DNA of 64,000 bases from Phlebopus portentosus (GCA_037892935.1 JAYXKI010000001.1:4278001-4342000); one strand, 5' to 3'; positions 36,778-49,145 are shown, numbered from the stretch's first letter. Numbers and translations: made by a program. Notes: generated by a model from the sequence alone, not told the origin.

Positions 36778-37942
36778 TCATGAGTTCGTCTGCGTATGCG
36801 CATTTCGATCCCAATGAAAGTCGAGCGTGATGTCGATGCCGTACGGTCGAAGATCGTAATACGGTCGCAACAGCTTCAAGCGCTGCGTCGGCGTTGGTGA
36901 GGTTGAGAAGTCGGTTATGGGAGACGCTTCAGGGTCAGTATGCTGCGACTCTGGAATGTTTGGTTCCCCGAAGGGGGTTACAGTTGGTTCGGACGGACTG
37001 ACCACTGAGGGACAAGGTGGAGATGAGGGTTTGAGTCGGTATTTCGGCGTGCTTGCTAGTGAGGCAGTTGGGAATAACAGCTCGCGCAGGCCACGGAGGG
37101 AGAATGATGAGCCTTCATAAGTACCATCCACATTATCGTCCGTACCAGTCGCCCTTTCATTGGATCCAACCTCCTCCGTCGAATCCTCCCTGTCCGAGAG
37201 ACTCTCCCTATTCTCCTCTACAGCATTCTTTGCGCGCATCTCGATGGCCTTCCTCGCAACTAACACACTCTCCATCTCCCATCGGCTCACATCCGTCGGC
37301 TCGAACAGCCCACTCCGCGAGAAAATGTTGCACCAGCACCTATCCAGGAGCTGAATCGCCGGTGGGAGGAGTCCGTCCAATTTCGTACTCCCATTCGATG
37401 GTTTTAGCTCCAGATGTGCTGAAAGGGACGAAGATGGATCCTGATTAGAGTTTGAGGTATCAGGTAAAGACAAATTCGCCAATATCGCCTCCCTAAAGGT
37501 CGTTGCATTCCCCACTGGCCGACTCAGCGGCGAGTCGATCGGAACGGCTTGCCAGTAACATGACGAAGTGAAAAGCGCGGTCAAGAGCATCATGCAGTAA
37601 AAGCTGTTCATTCGAGGACGATAAACTCAATAAGCCTCGATGAGAAAGATGAAGGACGGACCATGGTCTTGCATGAAGGAACATCGAGATTAGAAAGACC
37701 GCCAAGAAATACGGAGGCGCCGTTGGTAGAGGTAAGATTACAAGTGGTAAGAACCATCGTGTACACCTAACACGTATGAATTGAATAACACAGTAAGTTC
37801 AAAGAAATCATGAACACGCATACCACATCGTCGCGATAACTGATGGGGAGAGACAGGAGGGACGTGGCTGTGACACATCCCGTGTCCTGAAACGCGTCCT
37901 TGTTTGCTCTTGTTTACTGCCTTGGTTTTCTTCATCCTGCAT
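36778..37942 (-). CDS. uncharacterised membrane protein
   Basis: Not recognised. Three exons (37824-37942, 37662-37766, 36778-37603) give 349 residues with agreeing phases. After a polar N-terminus, exon 2 encodes a strongly hydrophobic stretch (WFLPLVILPLPTAPPYFLAV, then FLISMFLHARP). It continues over the splice into FYCMMLLTALFTSSCYWQAV, so there are probably two membrane segments. The rest is soluble: SPLSRPVGNATTFREAILAN, LPPAIQLLDRCWCNIFSRSG, LFEPTDVSRWEMESVLVARK. An acidic Ser/Glu-rich part follows, and the end is LLRPYYDLRPYGIDITLDFH. The conserved-looking WCNIFSRSGLFEPTDVSRWE suggests a family, but I cannot name it. The start is uncertain: the frame stays open upstream to 38149, overlapping the Argonaute gene's 3' end. 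Confidence 0.62.
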
Positions 37943-38141
37943 CCTTCGTCTAAAATGTCTGAAATCAAGACAACTAGTCGATACTGACTCTTTGGATACA
38001 GTTCGGATTATACGTAATATAGATGCTCTACGGTATGTCGTGCTGGACGGCTGAGGATAGATACAAACCGACAAGGTGGCCGTGCCCCGAAGACAACTCC
38101 CTAGCCACACCCACGACAGACAAGAGACGTACACAACCAAT

Positions 38142-41100
38142 TCATGCATAGTACATCAGCCGGCTCTGTAACTTGTTTACATCATAAAACTTCCATTCCT
38201 GCTCATTATACTCCGCGTCGCTGCTGCCCATCGAGCTCGGCATTGACTGGTTGTCCTTATACTCGATATGGATGCCTGCGCGTCTGCATGCTAACTGGTA
38301 TCTACCGGTCATCTTAAATAGTAAAGTGGCTTTTGAGAGAAGACATACGTGAGCATCTAGAGACGTGCATGTAAGTATAAGTACAGTCTCGTATGGCGAC
38401 CCGAAGGCTGATGCACTTACAGTAGACAGGAGCGGGTACGGAAACTGCGCGGGTCGCGCGTGCAAATGTATGGCAGAGACCAAACGTTATGGACTGCAAT
38501 CTATAATCTACCTTATAAAAATCCGGAATGAACGAAAAAAATTTAAAAACACACGCGTCCGTGGAAAGGTTGTTTTCATCCATAAGGACCATATAGTGCG
38601 CAGGTCTCGATGCTGAACAATATAGTAAACAGTTACCGTCAGCAATCTAGTCCCCTTCTCGGAAACCAATATAACCGGCACTCACTTCCAATCAACCCAG
38701 CATGCGACTGGAGGAAGAAATCATACATGTGCGGACTCGTGATTCGTGGGTCGTCCGTTACGAAGCCAGATGGACAATTTTCCGAACGATCACCTTGTCC
38801 ACGTTCAGGGAAGAACCGAATATGATGCCTCTTTCCGACTACGATGTACGTGATTTTCGGAAACGAGCTTGTCACTCGCAAGTCCTTCCAAACTTTCTGG
38901 ATGCCAGCTTCTCATGAGTGCGTTAGATCGACCGCTTTTGTTATGTGCTACTATACGTACCCTTAATCGCTTCAATCTCCAGCTTACCTACATTCACGAG
39001 CTCCCCGTCCGAAAGCCCATCACGGTACACAAGAATGCGCTGAGGAAGGAAAAAATTATTGAACGTCGCCCGAACGTGGACTCCAAATCTATTCATCGCC
39101 GCCTGTCATTTGGCGCTGGTAAGCACCACGATTAAATTCGAGCATGGAATGAGGAACTGACGTAGATCATCTTCGACAGATCTTGTACGATCTCCAACCT
39201 AGGTGGCTGACTTGAACATAGTGGAAAATATCGACTTGCGTTCGGGTCGACAGAATAGACCATTGAAGCCATCGACGGCCGGAAAATACCAGGACCCGGA
39301 TGTGAGACGTCCAATCCTACAATGGGCGGATGCAAAGTATCTGTATGAGAAAGAGGAACTTCGCTACTGCTACTTCAACAGTAAAGGACTCACCGACTAC
39401 CATCGTGGCTTCGCCGTTCCTCGGACTATAGATCCATTCCAGTCCTTCTTTGATCGGAACGAAGTTGATGCCACCCATCTTAGCGTTAATCCTAAGTCAG
39501 AGACAGTAAATCAGCGAGCACCAGAGGTTAAAACGCAAAAGGAGTACTTCAGAGTGATGTTCGTAACATATTGGTCAACAAGTCCCGAATTCCGCTTGTC
39601 CATGACTTCTAACGCATCCCATGACTACGTTTTCCCACATTGCTACAGTTGCGCACGACCAGAAGCAAAACAAGAGAACCTACCAGACATTGTGTGATAA
39701 CTCCTGGGCTAGCAGTAGTATCTCCCACTCTCTTGATCTCCTCGTGCAAGACGCTCTTTCCGCCTCCAGGAAGAAAAACAAGAATCAAGAAACTTTGGAG
39801 GTCTTCTAGACTGAGTTTCCGTTTCTCGATAGCCTGGACTTCCGTGAGTAACTCTTGCAAGTGCTTCATATGTGAGTAATTTAGGTCGTCAGTAGAAAAA
39901 TAGGCGCCATGACGCGTAAAAACCGTACCCCCAATTTGTCGGCCTGAGGATTCCTCTGGTGAATCACAGGTCTTCTCCGTTCTATCCGACTCGTGTCCAC
40001 TCCTAGAAAGGTAGTCAACGACGCCATCCTATGCATCAATGCATGCATATGCCTCACCAAAGAACTTCAGACAATTCTGGATTTGTCTAAGAATTTTCGC
40101 CGCAAAATTTACGTCGCAATCCCTTTCATATACCAACGCTGCCCAGCATTTTATGGTACATGGCTGCCAAAACGGAGTACAATCTCTCTTCTGAAACTTC
40201 CAAGCACCGTCTTTTGGTTTCTGCCACGAAATTGGCTAAGTAATATGTTCCATATTGGCGATAGGATATGAAAATTACCTTGACTAGTGCTTTAAGGCGG
40301 ACGTCTGGGGGAGGTAGTAGTCTTCCGCGGACAGAGACAAGATCACGATCAACGTGCAAACCAGCAGAGTTCAAGGCGGCTGGATTAAATGCCTGTATCG
40401 TAACTATAAGCATCTCGAATTCAGGGCTAGTTTTAATGACAGGATTTACCTGAAGGTGGCTCTTTATCTTAGCCATGCGCTTATCGGGCGGGAGCGTGCT
40501 CATCTCATGGATCTGTTGGTGGATCCTCTGATTCATTCTGCGCCGGTAGAATTGTCCCTCGATGACTTCAAGCACCTCGAAAGGTATTATTTCAGTCCTG
40601 TCGGTGTTCTCTCTGTACCTGTCCTTCTTTATAATGCGTATACCTGGGAACGTGGGAAATCGTAGGCGGTAATTATGTGCGCGAAAGAAGAACTCCTTGA
40701 TCATAAACTTCATCACGAAGAGAACGGAAGAAAATATGTCGTCAACCTACTGCGACTGTCGTTTCTGTCCCGTCTTCGAGGTTGAATTTTTCTTCTCCTG
40801 CCCTGGGAACAATATCTTTGATCGTCCTTATACGTCCGATTTTCCCTCCTTTCTTCTGTCTTACTCGAACTTTCTTTAGGGCCGAAAGAAGTTTTGCGAC
40901 ATTGTCTGTGCGTGAAAGGTCACGACAATTTGAAAGCTCCAGAAGCCTTGCAGCGACAGTTATCAGATTACCGCTCTCATACCTATTTTCCCAGTCAGGT
41001 TCGAAAACCTCACAATGACAGAGATGAGACACTCACATTATCGCTGAGCAGACATCCACGTTAAGAAGCAGGTGCTCCCGAGCAAGCCGAACGCTCCTAT

Positions 41101-42022
41101 TTCGATGTCAGAAAACTTCGGTCAAGGTAAAAACGGAAGGTCAACTCACGCGAAGCATCCGCGGACGAACAGTAAACCCATTGTTACAGATCGCTTGTCG
41201 GTCATCGAATACATCGTGTTCCTCGTCGCAACTTTCCTGAATTCCCTGCATGTTATAAGGTCTTTCAGTATGCGAGTTTCAGTTGTCTGCGCGATTACCT
41301 ACGGTGGAGTTGAGTTATGCAGAAGCAAGTTCATGATCTGCTGAGCTGTCAACGCGGAATCCGAGTGGTATTGATGAGTAACGAGAGACTCGAAGTCTCT
41401 GCAGCTCATTGCGTTAGGACTACACATGCGGGTTTAAAAATAGATCATTTACTCTGGAAGTATGAATCCGGCTTCCTTCAGCTCGATGTGGATGATCCCT
41501 CCGGTGGCGCCCTGATAAGTTTCCCGTACCTCGAAGCGCAACTTCCAAACAAAATGAGTCGATATACGCGAAATCGATGTTATTACACCTACGTGACCTG
41601 CTGAACCGAGATCTTTAGACGTGTAGAGTCCTGCCTTTCCATCATAGACCACTTGACCAGGCTGGAAATACTTTGGATAATCACGGACATAGAGGTTCGT
41701 GATGATTTCTCTGCGTCGCAGAATACCTTTGATCTCATTGTTGCTTGGAATCGATCTTATACCTGAATTTACCGTTTATGAGGCCCAGTCGACTCACAGG
41801 GCAAGCAACTTACTGTGGACTATAGACGAGGGTGAGCATGCCAGCAGAGAGAAGAACTCGTGAACAGAGTAGCTATAGGTCAAGTATGAGAAGCCTACCA
41901 TGATAGTGATGAAACGCAAGCTTCCTTATGATAGAGACTCGAAAACAGTTAGTAGCGGCAAGGAATACAGTGCCCTTGGAACCAGCAGTCTCTGGGCGGG
42001 AAGCGAGGGTGAAGACGGTCAT
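38142..42022 (-). CDS. AGO: Argonaute (RNA-silencing effector)
   Basis: Core of the RNA-induced silencing complex. About twelve exons in Argonaute order. N domain: [13 protein letters not shown] and [20 protein letters not shown]. Linker: [53 protein letters not shown] and [35 protein letters not shown] and [46 protein letters not shown] (first catalytic Asp), [13 protein letters not shown] (second Asp), [25 protein letters not shown] (catalytic His) and [19 protein letters not shown]. It ends QSRLMYYA, like the hydrophobic ends of other Argonautes. The slicer residues look complete. At about 41004-41008 one base (T run) seems missing between two conserved exons. The start at 42022 ([10 protein letters not shown]) is provisional; a longer N-terminus is possible. 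The 3' end lies only about 200 bases from the next minus-strand gene. Confidence 0.9.
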
Positions 42023-42583
42023 GGAAAGAGAGAGAGACTGAAGCGAACGAAGATGGAAAAGACAGTCGTGAGCGCAGCAGAGCCTTTGTGATTCGAGTGA
42101 GTAGTAGAAATACGCAGCAACGGCGCAGTAGTCACGTCAGGACTCAGGAAAGAGAAGGCGTGAAGGGGCACAAACTTCAATGACAAGCACTAGAATTTTC
42201 CACTGTCAGTAAATTAGCGGATGAAAAATGTCCTCGCCGTGAGAGTGACAGAAAGGAAAGCTTTGGCACACCACACATTTGTGTGGTAGAGTCAAAGCAC
42301 AGACCGGACCCGAGACGCGTCAAAGTGAGTAAATATGCACCGTACGCGTGACGTAATCCCGAAGCCTCGCTTTGAAAGGAAGGATTTAAAAAAAAGTAAG
42401 AATTCAAACAACGTTTATTCGTGCATAATTCGAACGTCAGGTTGCTAGGTAAAAATCTCGCTAACTCAAGTTCATCTACATTGGTCATTTCGTAACAAGA
42501 AAAACTAAAGCGATACCGGAACCGGGTCCATCCATGCATCACTAACCCGCACTACTCCGGAAGCGCAATTTTGGACGATTCCT

Positions 42584-43518
42584 CTACGAAGTTCCGGAAG
42601 GGCCAGCCTGGTTTTCAGGAGCTTCGGCATCCTCGAGCGGTGGCGGGCCATCATCATCGGAGTCCGAGTCCGAGTCAGCGGGATCGACGCCCTGGGGACC
42701 TGCGCCGCCCTTGTTCGCGTTGATGTCCGCCATCATCTAGAAAAGAGCAAAATCAACATCCAAAAAACGCTCTGAGATCGAAAAGATCGGAAGAGATACC
42801 TTTTCGAAGTCCATCCCGCCAGCACCCATACCACCCATTCCAGGCATTCCGCCCATTCCAGGCATTCCACCCGCACCACCAAAGTCCATGCCATCCATAC
42901 CGCCGAGGTCATCATCAGGCGCAGCACCAGATTCACCCTGCTCGTCCTCATCGACCCATTTGCTAAAGTCAGTCTTGACGAACGGGACCCTCTTATCCTC
43001 TATCAGACGTGGCCAATATTCATGTTTAAGTTCTTTCTTGAACAACTTCAGAATGAGCGAACGAGTCGTGAGATGTTGAGTCGATTTCGATTTCTATTGA
43101 CCATCGTCGATCGTCAGTATGACATTCCACTCTTTAAGTACATATGCACGTACTTCGGCATCGATCTCGCCAAAGAGCTTGAGATTGAACTTATACTCCT
43201 TTTCCTCAGGTCTGATAGAACGTATCAGCATATATGCCAAAGAAATCAAGAACTTTGAAACAAACCTCCCAGCTTTCGTCTCGAACGAGATTTCCTTGGG
43301 TTGAATATCTAGCTTGAGCGTCGATGGATTGATTTCTGGAAGGTTGATCGTCAAGTAAATGACATTCTAAACAAGAGGCGCCCAGCCCGAACACAAGACA
43401 GTAGCGAGAAAGTCAGCCATAATTCAGCATATTATTTCTCTCAGAAACAGATACGAACAATTTCAGCGTCCGAATCGGAGCTACGCTGAGCCCATAAGAC
43501 TTCAGGATGTAAAGACAT
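42584..43518 (-). CDS. p23/Sba1-type Hsp90 co-chaperone (CS domain)
   Basis: Binds the ATP-bound form of Hsp90 in cytosol and nucleus. Five exons (43459-43518, 43266-43366, 43154-43211, 42800-43093, 42584-42736) give 221 residues. The start MSLHPEVLWAQRSSD is the usual p23 opening (protein backbone then W-AQR). The CS domain follows: VIYLTINLPEINPSTLKLDI, EISFETKAG, EEKEYKFNLKLFGEIDAE and KHEYWPRLIEDKR. VPFVKTDFSKWVDEDEQ is the conserved p23 end of that domain. The tail is acidic and holds a Gly/Met-rich repeat (GGMPGM units), as in fungal Sba1/Wos2, then a second acidic run. All intron phases agree. The gene is complete. Confidence 0.93.
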
Positions 43519-43910
43519 TTTTTGAAGTCTAGAAGATGACGGTGAAAGAGGAAGAACGTCGCAGAATCTCAGAGACAGATCTGCTCGAAGGCCCCGCATT
43601 TGTGCACGCGCACAGCACTTGAGGGCCGGTCTGGGCGTCAACCCTTCCGTCACGTGCAAAACATTCTGGATAATTCTTGAGATTTCTATTATTTACCTGT
43701 TCCAGCCAACTTCACGAGTTTGGATTGGATAGATAAAACGACAACATGCTGAAAGGAGCAAGCGGAATCAGGACAAGGCGATCTAATGTGGTGACGATGC
43801 GATGCATGTAGCCGTTTCTCATTTTCTTCAGCTGATCCTGACTGAGCGGTCTGATTTCAAGCCCAACTTTCGCAGGACGAACGTCTAACGGCGTAAGACA
43901 CCGAGTAAAC
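43519..43910. other. shared upstream region of p23 and the hydrolase
   Basis: The two genes are divergent, so this stretch should hold both promoters. A minus-strand frame of 91 codons (43712-43987) covers most of it and has fair composition (RGIFNILFVVVGKFTR) but no recognised family and no partner exon. Confidence 0.35.
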
Positions 43911-45261
43911 TTGCCGACAACGACAAAAAGAATATTGAATATACCACGGCTCCACAAGACCTCAAATTTACTCGTTTCGAGCGGCATACTTTCCCTCGCA
44001 CCATCACCAGAGGCTCCTTCCCTCTCACTTCTCTTCTCTCTTCTACTTGGTCTCCCGATTGCATTATGGTCTTACAAGGTTTGGTCTTCCCCACTGAATG
44101 GCATATACTCCAATTCCGATGTGTATCTGTAGTGCTTGATGATGGTGCTCTTCCAGAGGAAGATCATTTACATGGGTTCGTCTTATGAATCATGGGAGTT
44201 CCGTTGAACCAATGAACACTGACTCAGTGCTGTAGGATACATACCACCCGGAAGTCGTCGGGAGAAGCTTTCAGATATCCCGAATCTATCAACCCTGCAG
44301 CGGACATACTGCCTGGAAGAGATCCGAATCCAGTCTACTAATAAAGTCAAGCTGTCCGCACTAGTCATGAGCAAGAAAAACGCCGCAGAACCGAATTGTG
44401 TCGTTCTGTATTTACAAGGTGACTTCAGTAACTCCTCAAACTCACCTTCAGTTGACCGCCCATTGGACTTCTGCAGGGAACGCAGGGAACCCCTTGCACC
44501 GCATACCAGTTTTCACTTCCCTCCTCTCATCTACCACTCAAATCAATCCAGTCATACTCGCTCCAGCTCCACGCTCCTACTGGTCTTCCACGAAGCGCAC
44601 TCCGACGCAAGGAAGGCTCCTTGCGGACTATGCTTCCGCACTGCGCTACGCGGTGAAACGCTGGCATGGAGTACCAATCGTGTTATATGGGCATTCATTA
44701 GGGGGCGCCGTTCCCGTATGCCTTCTTGCCTCGTTGGATTCCGACCTTCGTGAGGAGCAGGATTATCGGGAACTAAGGGGCGCTCTACGAGGGATGATTC
44801 TTGAGAACCCATTCGCCTCGATACCCGACATGGTCCGCGCGCTCTATCCTCAAAGCTGGCTACCCTACCATTATCTCGCCCCTCTAGCATGGGATAAATG
44901 GGATGCTCTGAGTGCGATGCGTGACTCTGCTCGTGTATCTGCTTCCTCGTCTGAGGCTAGCTCCTCTCTTCCTGCGGGGGAAGATGATTCAAGGCATCAT
45001 AGTATTCTCCCTAAGCTTGCGAGGAACATGCTGGTTCTAGTGAGCTCGCATGACGAAGTCGTCCCTCCTTCCATGGGTCGCGCGATTTTTGATGCTCGGC
45101 CTGCAGGTGCGAGAAACGCCAGGGATGGTGGGCATGGGGAGGATCGCTCGAGATTGGTTGAGATTGACGGTGCATTACATGAGGATGCTTGGTGTCAGTT
45201 GCAATGGAGGAAAGAAACAGGTCGCTATTTGGAAGGTGTTGTACGCATGGGAAGACGATAG
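43911..45261 (+). CDS. alpha/beta hydrolase, Bem46/ABHD-like, membrane-anchored
   Basis: Serine hydrolase with an N-terminal membrane segment. The exon ending at 44078 encodes LSLLFSLLLGLPIALWSYK; exons 44133-44175, 44236-44418 and 44477-45261 follow in phase. Signatures: IYMGYIPPGSRREKL, CVVLYLQGNAGNPLHRIPVF (oxyanion region), VPIVLYGHSLGGAVPV (nucleophile Ser), ENPFASIPDM, LVLVSSHDEVVPP (Asp) and EIDGALHEDAW (His), so the Ser-Asp-His triad is complete. This matches the Bem46/ABHD13-type fold; substrate unknown. Odd point: the first coding exon is open back to about 43840 but contains no ATG, so either a further 5' exon exists or translation begins elsewhere. The 5' end given is only the first TTG in that frame. 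Confidence 0.82.
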
Positions 45262-45494
45262 TAGTAACACCGTATAAACATACTTATCCATTCTTGCCGT
45301 TCCACAGGTGCTTTTGTTCTTCAGTCTAGCGCCTGACGTATCTATTTACAGTCGCTCCCGAGTCCGTTTCGTAGTATTAATTAAAAGTGGAATCACGTCA
45401 ACCAAATCTGACACAGACCATAATCCTTTGAGAAACCAATAATAAGTGTACATAAATGATGCTAGGGCTGTCGGTCGTGGATGTAATTAGCGTT

Positions 45495-48390
45495 TCAGAC
45501 TACGGCTGCTTCTCCGCATGCCTTCGACCACAACTCTGCTAATAGCTGACTGACTGGTGGAGGCGCCTTGTCTACGGAAGGTTGATCGGAACGGGATCGC
45601 TTAGCGTCATCGCCTCGTCCATCCTCCTGTTCTTCCTTGAGCTGACATTTGCGCTTCATCGCAAGGAAATGCAAGTATTCCAAACTATGCCGCGGAGCAA
45701 CGGGTCGTGGAATATCAACAGGAGGGCCTGAGAACCAAAGAACCTCGTTTGTTTCAGGGTCCCGATCAAAGTGCCGAGCTAACGTTAAATCAGCATTCTG
45801 GTCAAACACCGAGGAAGTCTAGTTTGACATACCTGTTTCTGCCGGAAGTTTTGCAGTAAATGCATTCGTAAGAATGGATGGACCACCAGCCGCCGCAATG
45901 ACTCCGCGATCTCTCGGAGCCGCCTGTGGTGCTGCTGTGGTACTCGTAGGCTGCTGCACATTGTGCGTAGTAGTATAGTTAGATGCCTCTGAATGAGTGG
46001 CCGGCTGATGAGCGGCCGGCTGGGCGTTGAACGTTGAAGTCGAGTGAGCGAGCCGGCTAGGTCCTGGCCCTGGTGCATTCGCCGTCACGCCCGGCCTGCT
46101 AACAACTAAACCTGACCTGCTAAGAACCACACCCGACTTGCGAGGACGCTTACGCCCAGTCCCACCACCTTCGATTTTCTCTCCGTCCGTACGCTCAACT
46201 GCGTCACCAACTCCTCCTGGTAGGCGCCCACCTCGTCTGCCCTTTACGTTTGACTGAGGGAGGAACGGACTGGTGAGACGTCGAGGTGCAACTGGTCGCT
46301 CAAATTCGTAGATATTCATCCATTCAGGTTTTTTCCGAACCTCTTCTGGTACACAGCTTGCCCAATTCTTTATTCTCACGAAGACGCGCTCTCGGTCATT
46401 ATACCGGCTATCACAAACGTAGAGGGGCCAACCGGGCCACCAAAATGGAGCTCGTGGTCTCCCGCGAAGATGTCGAGCAGTGAACTGTACAGCAATTCTC
46501 TCAATGACGTCCTCAAGTGGGTGGTCTGCAAAATGACTTGTCTTGAAGACTTCGCCCTCCCAGAACTCGCGGTTGATAGGATGATATGTTTGTTCGGGTC
46601 TGTAATACCAGCACGCAGTGATGCCAGGACGTCCAGCCTTTGCTGGCTCATCACTGACCCAGCACCTAAACACTTGAGCAACAATAGGCCGATTTGGATC
46701 ATCAGGGTTCGCAAGGTGAACCCAGTCGGCCAAACGTATTGACCAGCCCTTGTAATTGACTTCCTCGACAAAGTGCCGATCTTTTGAAGAGATGCGGAAC
46801 GTTGTTACACCAGGAACCTGGTCACCATCCGCAGCGCCTTGTCCATGTGCGGGTCGGGCCGTTCCTGGTCCAGCACGAATTGAAGAGAAGTTTGTTTGAG
46901 ATGTATAAGGAGGTCCGGGAGGCGGATTAGGACTTGTAAGAGATTGGTATAAGCGCTACGACCAGTCAATATAACTATGCATGACAAGAAATGACTCGTA
47001 CCTGAAGCAGAAGAACGTCCCCATATTGATCACTCCCAGTATCGTACCACCGTCTTCCCTTTTCAAAGAGACGCGTCACATCGAGATCAAATTCTTTGCA
47101 CGACGCATATTCCTTAGCGCGCGCTTTTGACTAAATAAGGGAGAAGATAAGTCTGTGTGAGCAGATAGCACAAAATAAACGAACTTCAATAAGTTTGAGA
47201 GAAAGTGGAGTCTAGACATTGGTCAGCGTGAATCCGAGGACCTAAGGGAAGCACGGCGACGCACGCTAAACGACAGGTTCTTTATAGCAATATCTTCTGG
47301 AATAGCATCCAAGGAAGCAGCAACACGAGTGTTGCTCACGATATCTTTATGGCTTCGAATGGCATGTATGAGCTCGGCACATCGGTCCTATGTTCGGTTT
47401 TTAGTGGGATTTCTACGATTTCTACCTCCAGAGCCACGAATACACGTACAAGATCGACACCCTCCAGCCATCCTTTATCTCCATAGCCTTCCCATCGAGG
47501 CAAAGCACGCTCGAGTTGCCATACGATGTCATCGCTCTCCGCATCTCGCGTCACAGTGGACATAGGCCCTGAATATCCGTAGTTCTCTGCCTCCCCTTCG
47601 TTATCTGAAGGACCTCCACCTACGTCTACATCCATGTCCATGTCATGGGATTGGGAATGAACAAGAGAAGGAGTAGCAATGGGCGCGGACGACGCTGCAG
47701 CGGCAGACGATACGGCAGTTACGGCCGGTGGGACAGGGGTGGTGGAACTCTTAGTTGGTTTCGCTGTGTGACTAGTCTTCGTCGCCGAGGTATTCGGTTG
47801 GGCCCTTGACGATGATGTAGTAGACTGTGCTGCCTTCGACGATAATTTCTGCGGAGATGACTCAGGCGGTGCTTCAGGCGGTGTTGGCAAGACGGAGCGC
47901 TTTTTCCATTCACTTTTCATCAGATCCTGATATTACAGAGAGTCAGCCCGAGTACAAGTGTGCAAATTTGGCGAGGTCTCACTTTCAGGACGGTCGCATC
48001 CTTTGATATCTGGCTCCCTTCTTCGTTATAATACAGGGCATTCAGAAACACGAGACTGAGGTCCTCGTAGACGTCAAGCGCGTTGTTATAACCCCTCTTG
48101 TCGCTTCTTCCCAGCTTGAACTTGATACCATCGATACAGCGAGGTTCCGTTATAATCTAAATCGGCGATGTCAGTGAAGCCTAAGGACTGGCGCACTTGC
48201 TTACCTCGTAGTATTCCGACCAAGCATCACGGTCTGGTAGTTCAAGGAACATGTCTGCCAACCGTCGCCTCGCCTTGTTTCCGGCGGTTGCAGATGTCAA
48301 AACGGCGATGACCTCTTCAATCGATTTCTTTTGAGCCTCATTTATCGCCATTATCGTATAGGTTCGAGGTGAGTCGGCCAGAAGGTTCAT
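45495..48390 (-). CDS. RSC1/RSC2-type chromatin-remodelling subunit: bromodomains plus BAH domain
   Basis: Nuclear subunit of the RSC (SWI/SNF-type) remodeller. The first bromodomain region reads AINEAQKKSIEEVIAVLTSA, SEYYE, then VITEPRCIDGIKFKLGR and YNNALDVYEDLSLVFLNALY. A Ser/Thr/Pro linker with an MDMDVDV run follows. A second bromodomain-like part is seen (SLDAIPED; ARAKEYASCKEFDLDVTRLF, RRWYDTGSDQYG). The BAH domain has DWVHLANPDDPNRPIVAQVF, RPGITACWYYRPEQTYHP, EFWEGEVFKTSHFADHPLED and GRPRAPFWWPGWPLYVCDSR. The C-terminus is Pro/Thr-rich and ends in a short conserved piece (LWFSGPPVDIPRPVAPRHS). Bromodomains followed by BAH are characteristic of Rsc1/Rsc2. There are at least seven exons; the exact exon edges in 46900-47400 were not fixed. 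Start 48390 or the second Met at 48351. Confidence 0.86.
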
Positions 48391-48559
48391 TTTCCAGTCG
48401 CGTCGTTAAGTTCCTCCACGTGATTTAGTGTATGCCGATCAATATTAGTAATTAGGAGATAAATTACGTAAGAACTGGAGGCGTGATGTAACGCGTCATT
48501 GTCACGCCTCCATTTGAGACGTGTTGATCCCAAACCACTACGGTGGGCGCACTCACTTC
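48391..48559. promoter_or_regulatory. compact divergent promoter of RSC1/2 and APC11
   Basis: Only 169 bases separate the start codons of two divergent genes, so both promoters must lie here or within the leaders. CACGTGATTTAG at about 48418-48429 contains an E-box (CACGTG). No TATA is evident. Confidence 0.4.
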
Positions 48560-49042
48560 ATGAAACTTCATATCAAGCGTTGGCACGCGATCGCTCAGTG
48601 GAGATGGGATACAGGTGTGAGAGACTTGGATGCAGATGAAGACGGCGATGGTGATGTATGCGGCATATGTCGAGTGCCGTACGAAGGGTGTTGCCCAGCA
48701 TGCAAAATGCCTGGTGATGATTGTCCATTAAGTAGGTCCTAAGCTTCTCTGCGAAAGGCTTCTCATTACGTACCGGTGATGCTACAGTATGGGGAGAATG
48801 CACTCATGTATTCCATATGCATTGTCTTCTGAAGTGGATTGGAACGGCAGTGTCGAAGCAGCAATGTCCAATGGATAGGCGACCATGGGGTAAGAAACTG
48901 TTATTTAGCTTTTCTGAGGCTTTTATTAACTGTACGACCAATCCGCGCAGTGACAGCAGAGCGCAAGGTTGCCGAGTCCACCGAAGGTTCGACTCAAGAA
49001 ACTCCGGGAGCACGTCTAACCCCTCGGCAGCCACATGCTTGA
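48560..49042 (+). CDS. APC11: anaphase-promoting complex RING subunit APC11
   Basis: Catalytic RING-H2 subunit of the APC/C ubiquitin ligase that drives exit from mitosis. Three exons (48560-48731, 48788-48889, 48951-49042) give 121 residues. Start MKLHIKRWHAIAQWRWDTG is the family start. Zinc ligands: CGICRVPYEGCCPACKMPGD, CPL, then WGECTHVFHMHCLLKWI and QQCPMDRRPW. The last RING position is Asp rather than Cys (CPMD), a substitution I recall from fission yeast Apc11, so it is not taken as damage. The tail beyond the RING is longer than in animals and polar. Convergent with the reductase pseudogene downstream. Confidence 0.93.
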
Positions 49043-49145
49043 CAATAACCTTGGTCACCGCAAACTTCCAGTTGATGTTCTTACTATCTTCTTGCTGTGT
49101 ACATCATTCACATTGAATATCAATGCGATATGTCAGATGAATTAA

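Noticed and set aside
48840..48890. Loss of a RING cysteine in APC11
   Set aside because: CPMD in place of CPMC is, as far as I recall, also found in fission yeast Apc11; Asp can hold zinc.
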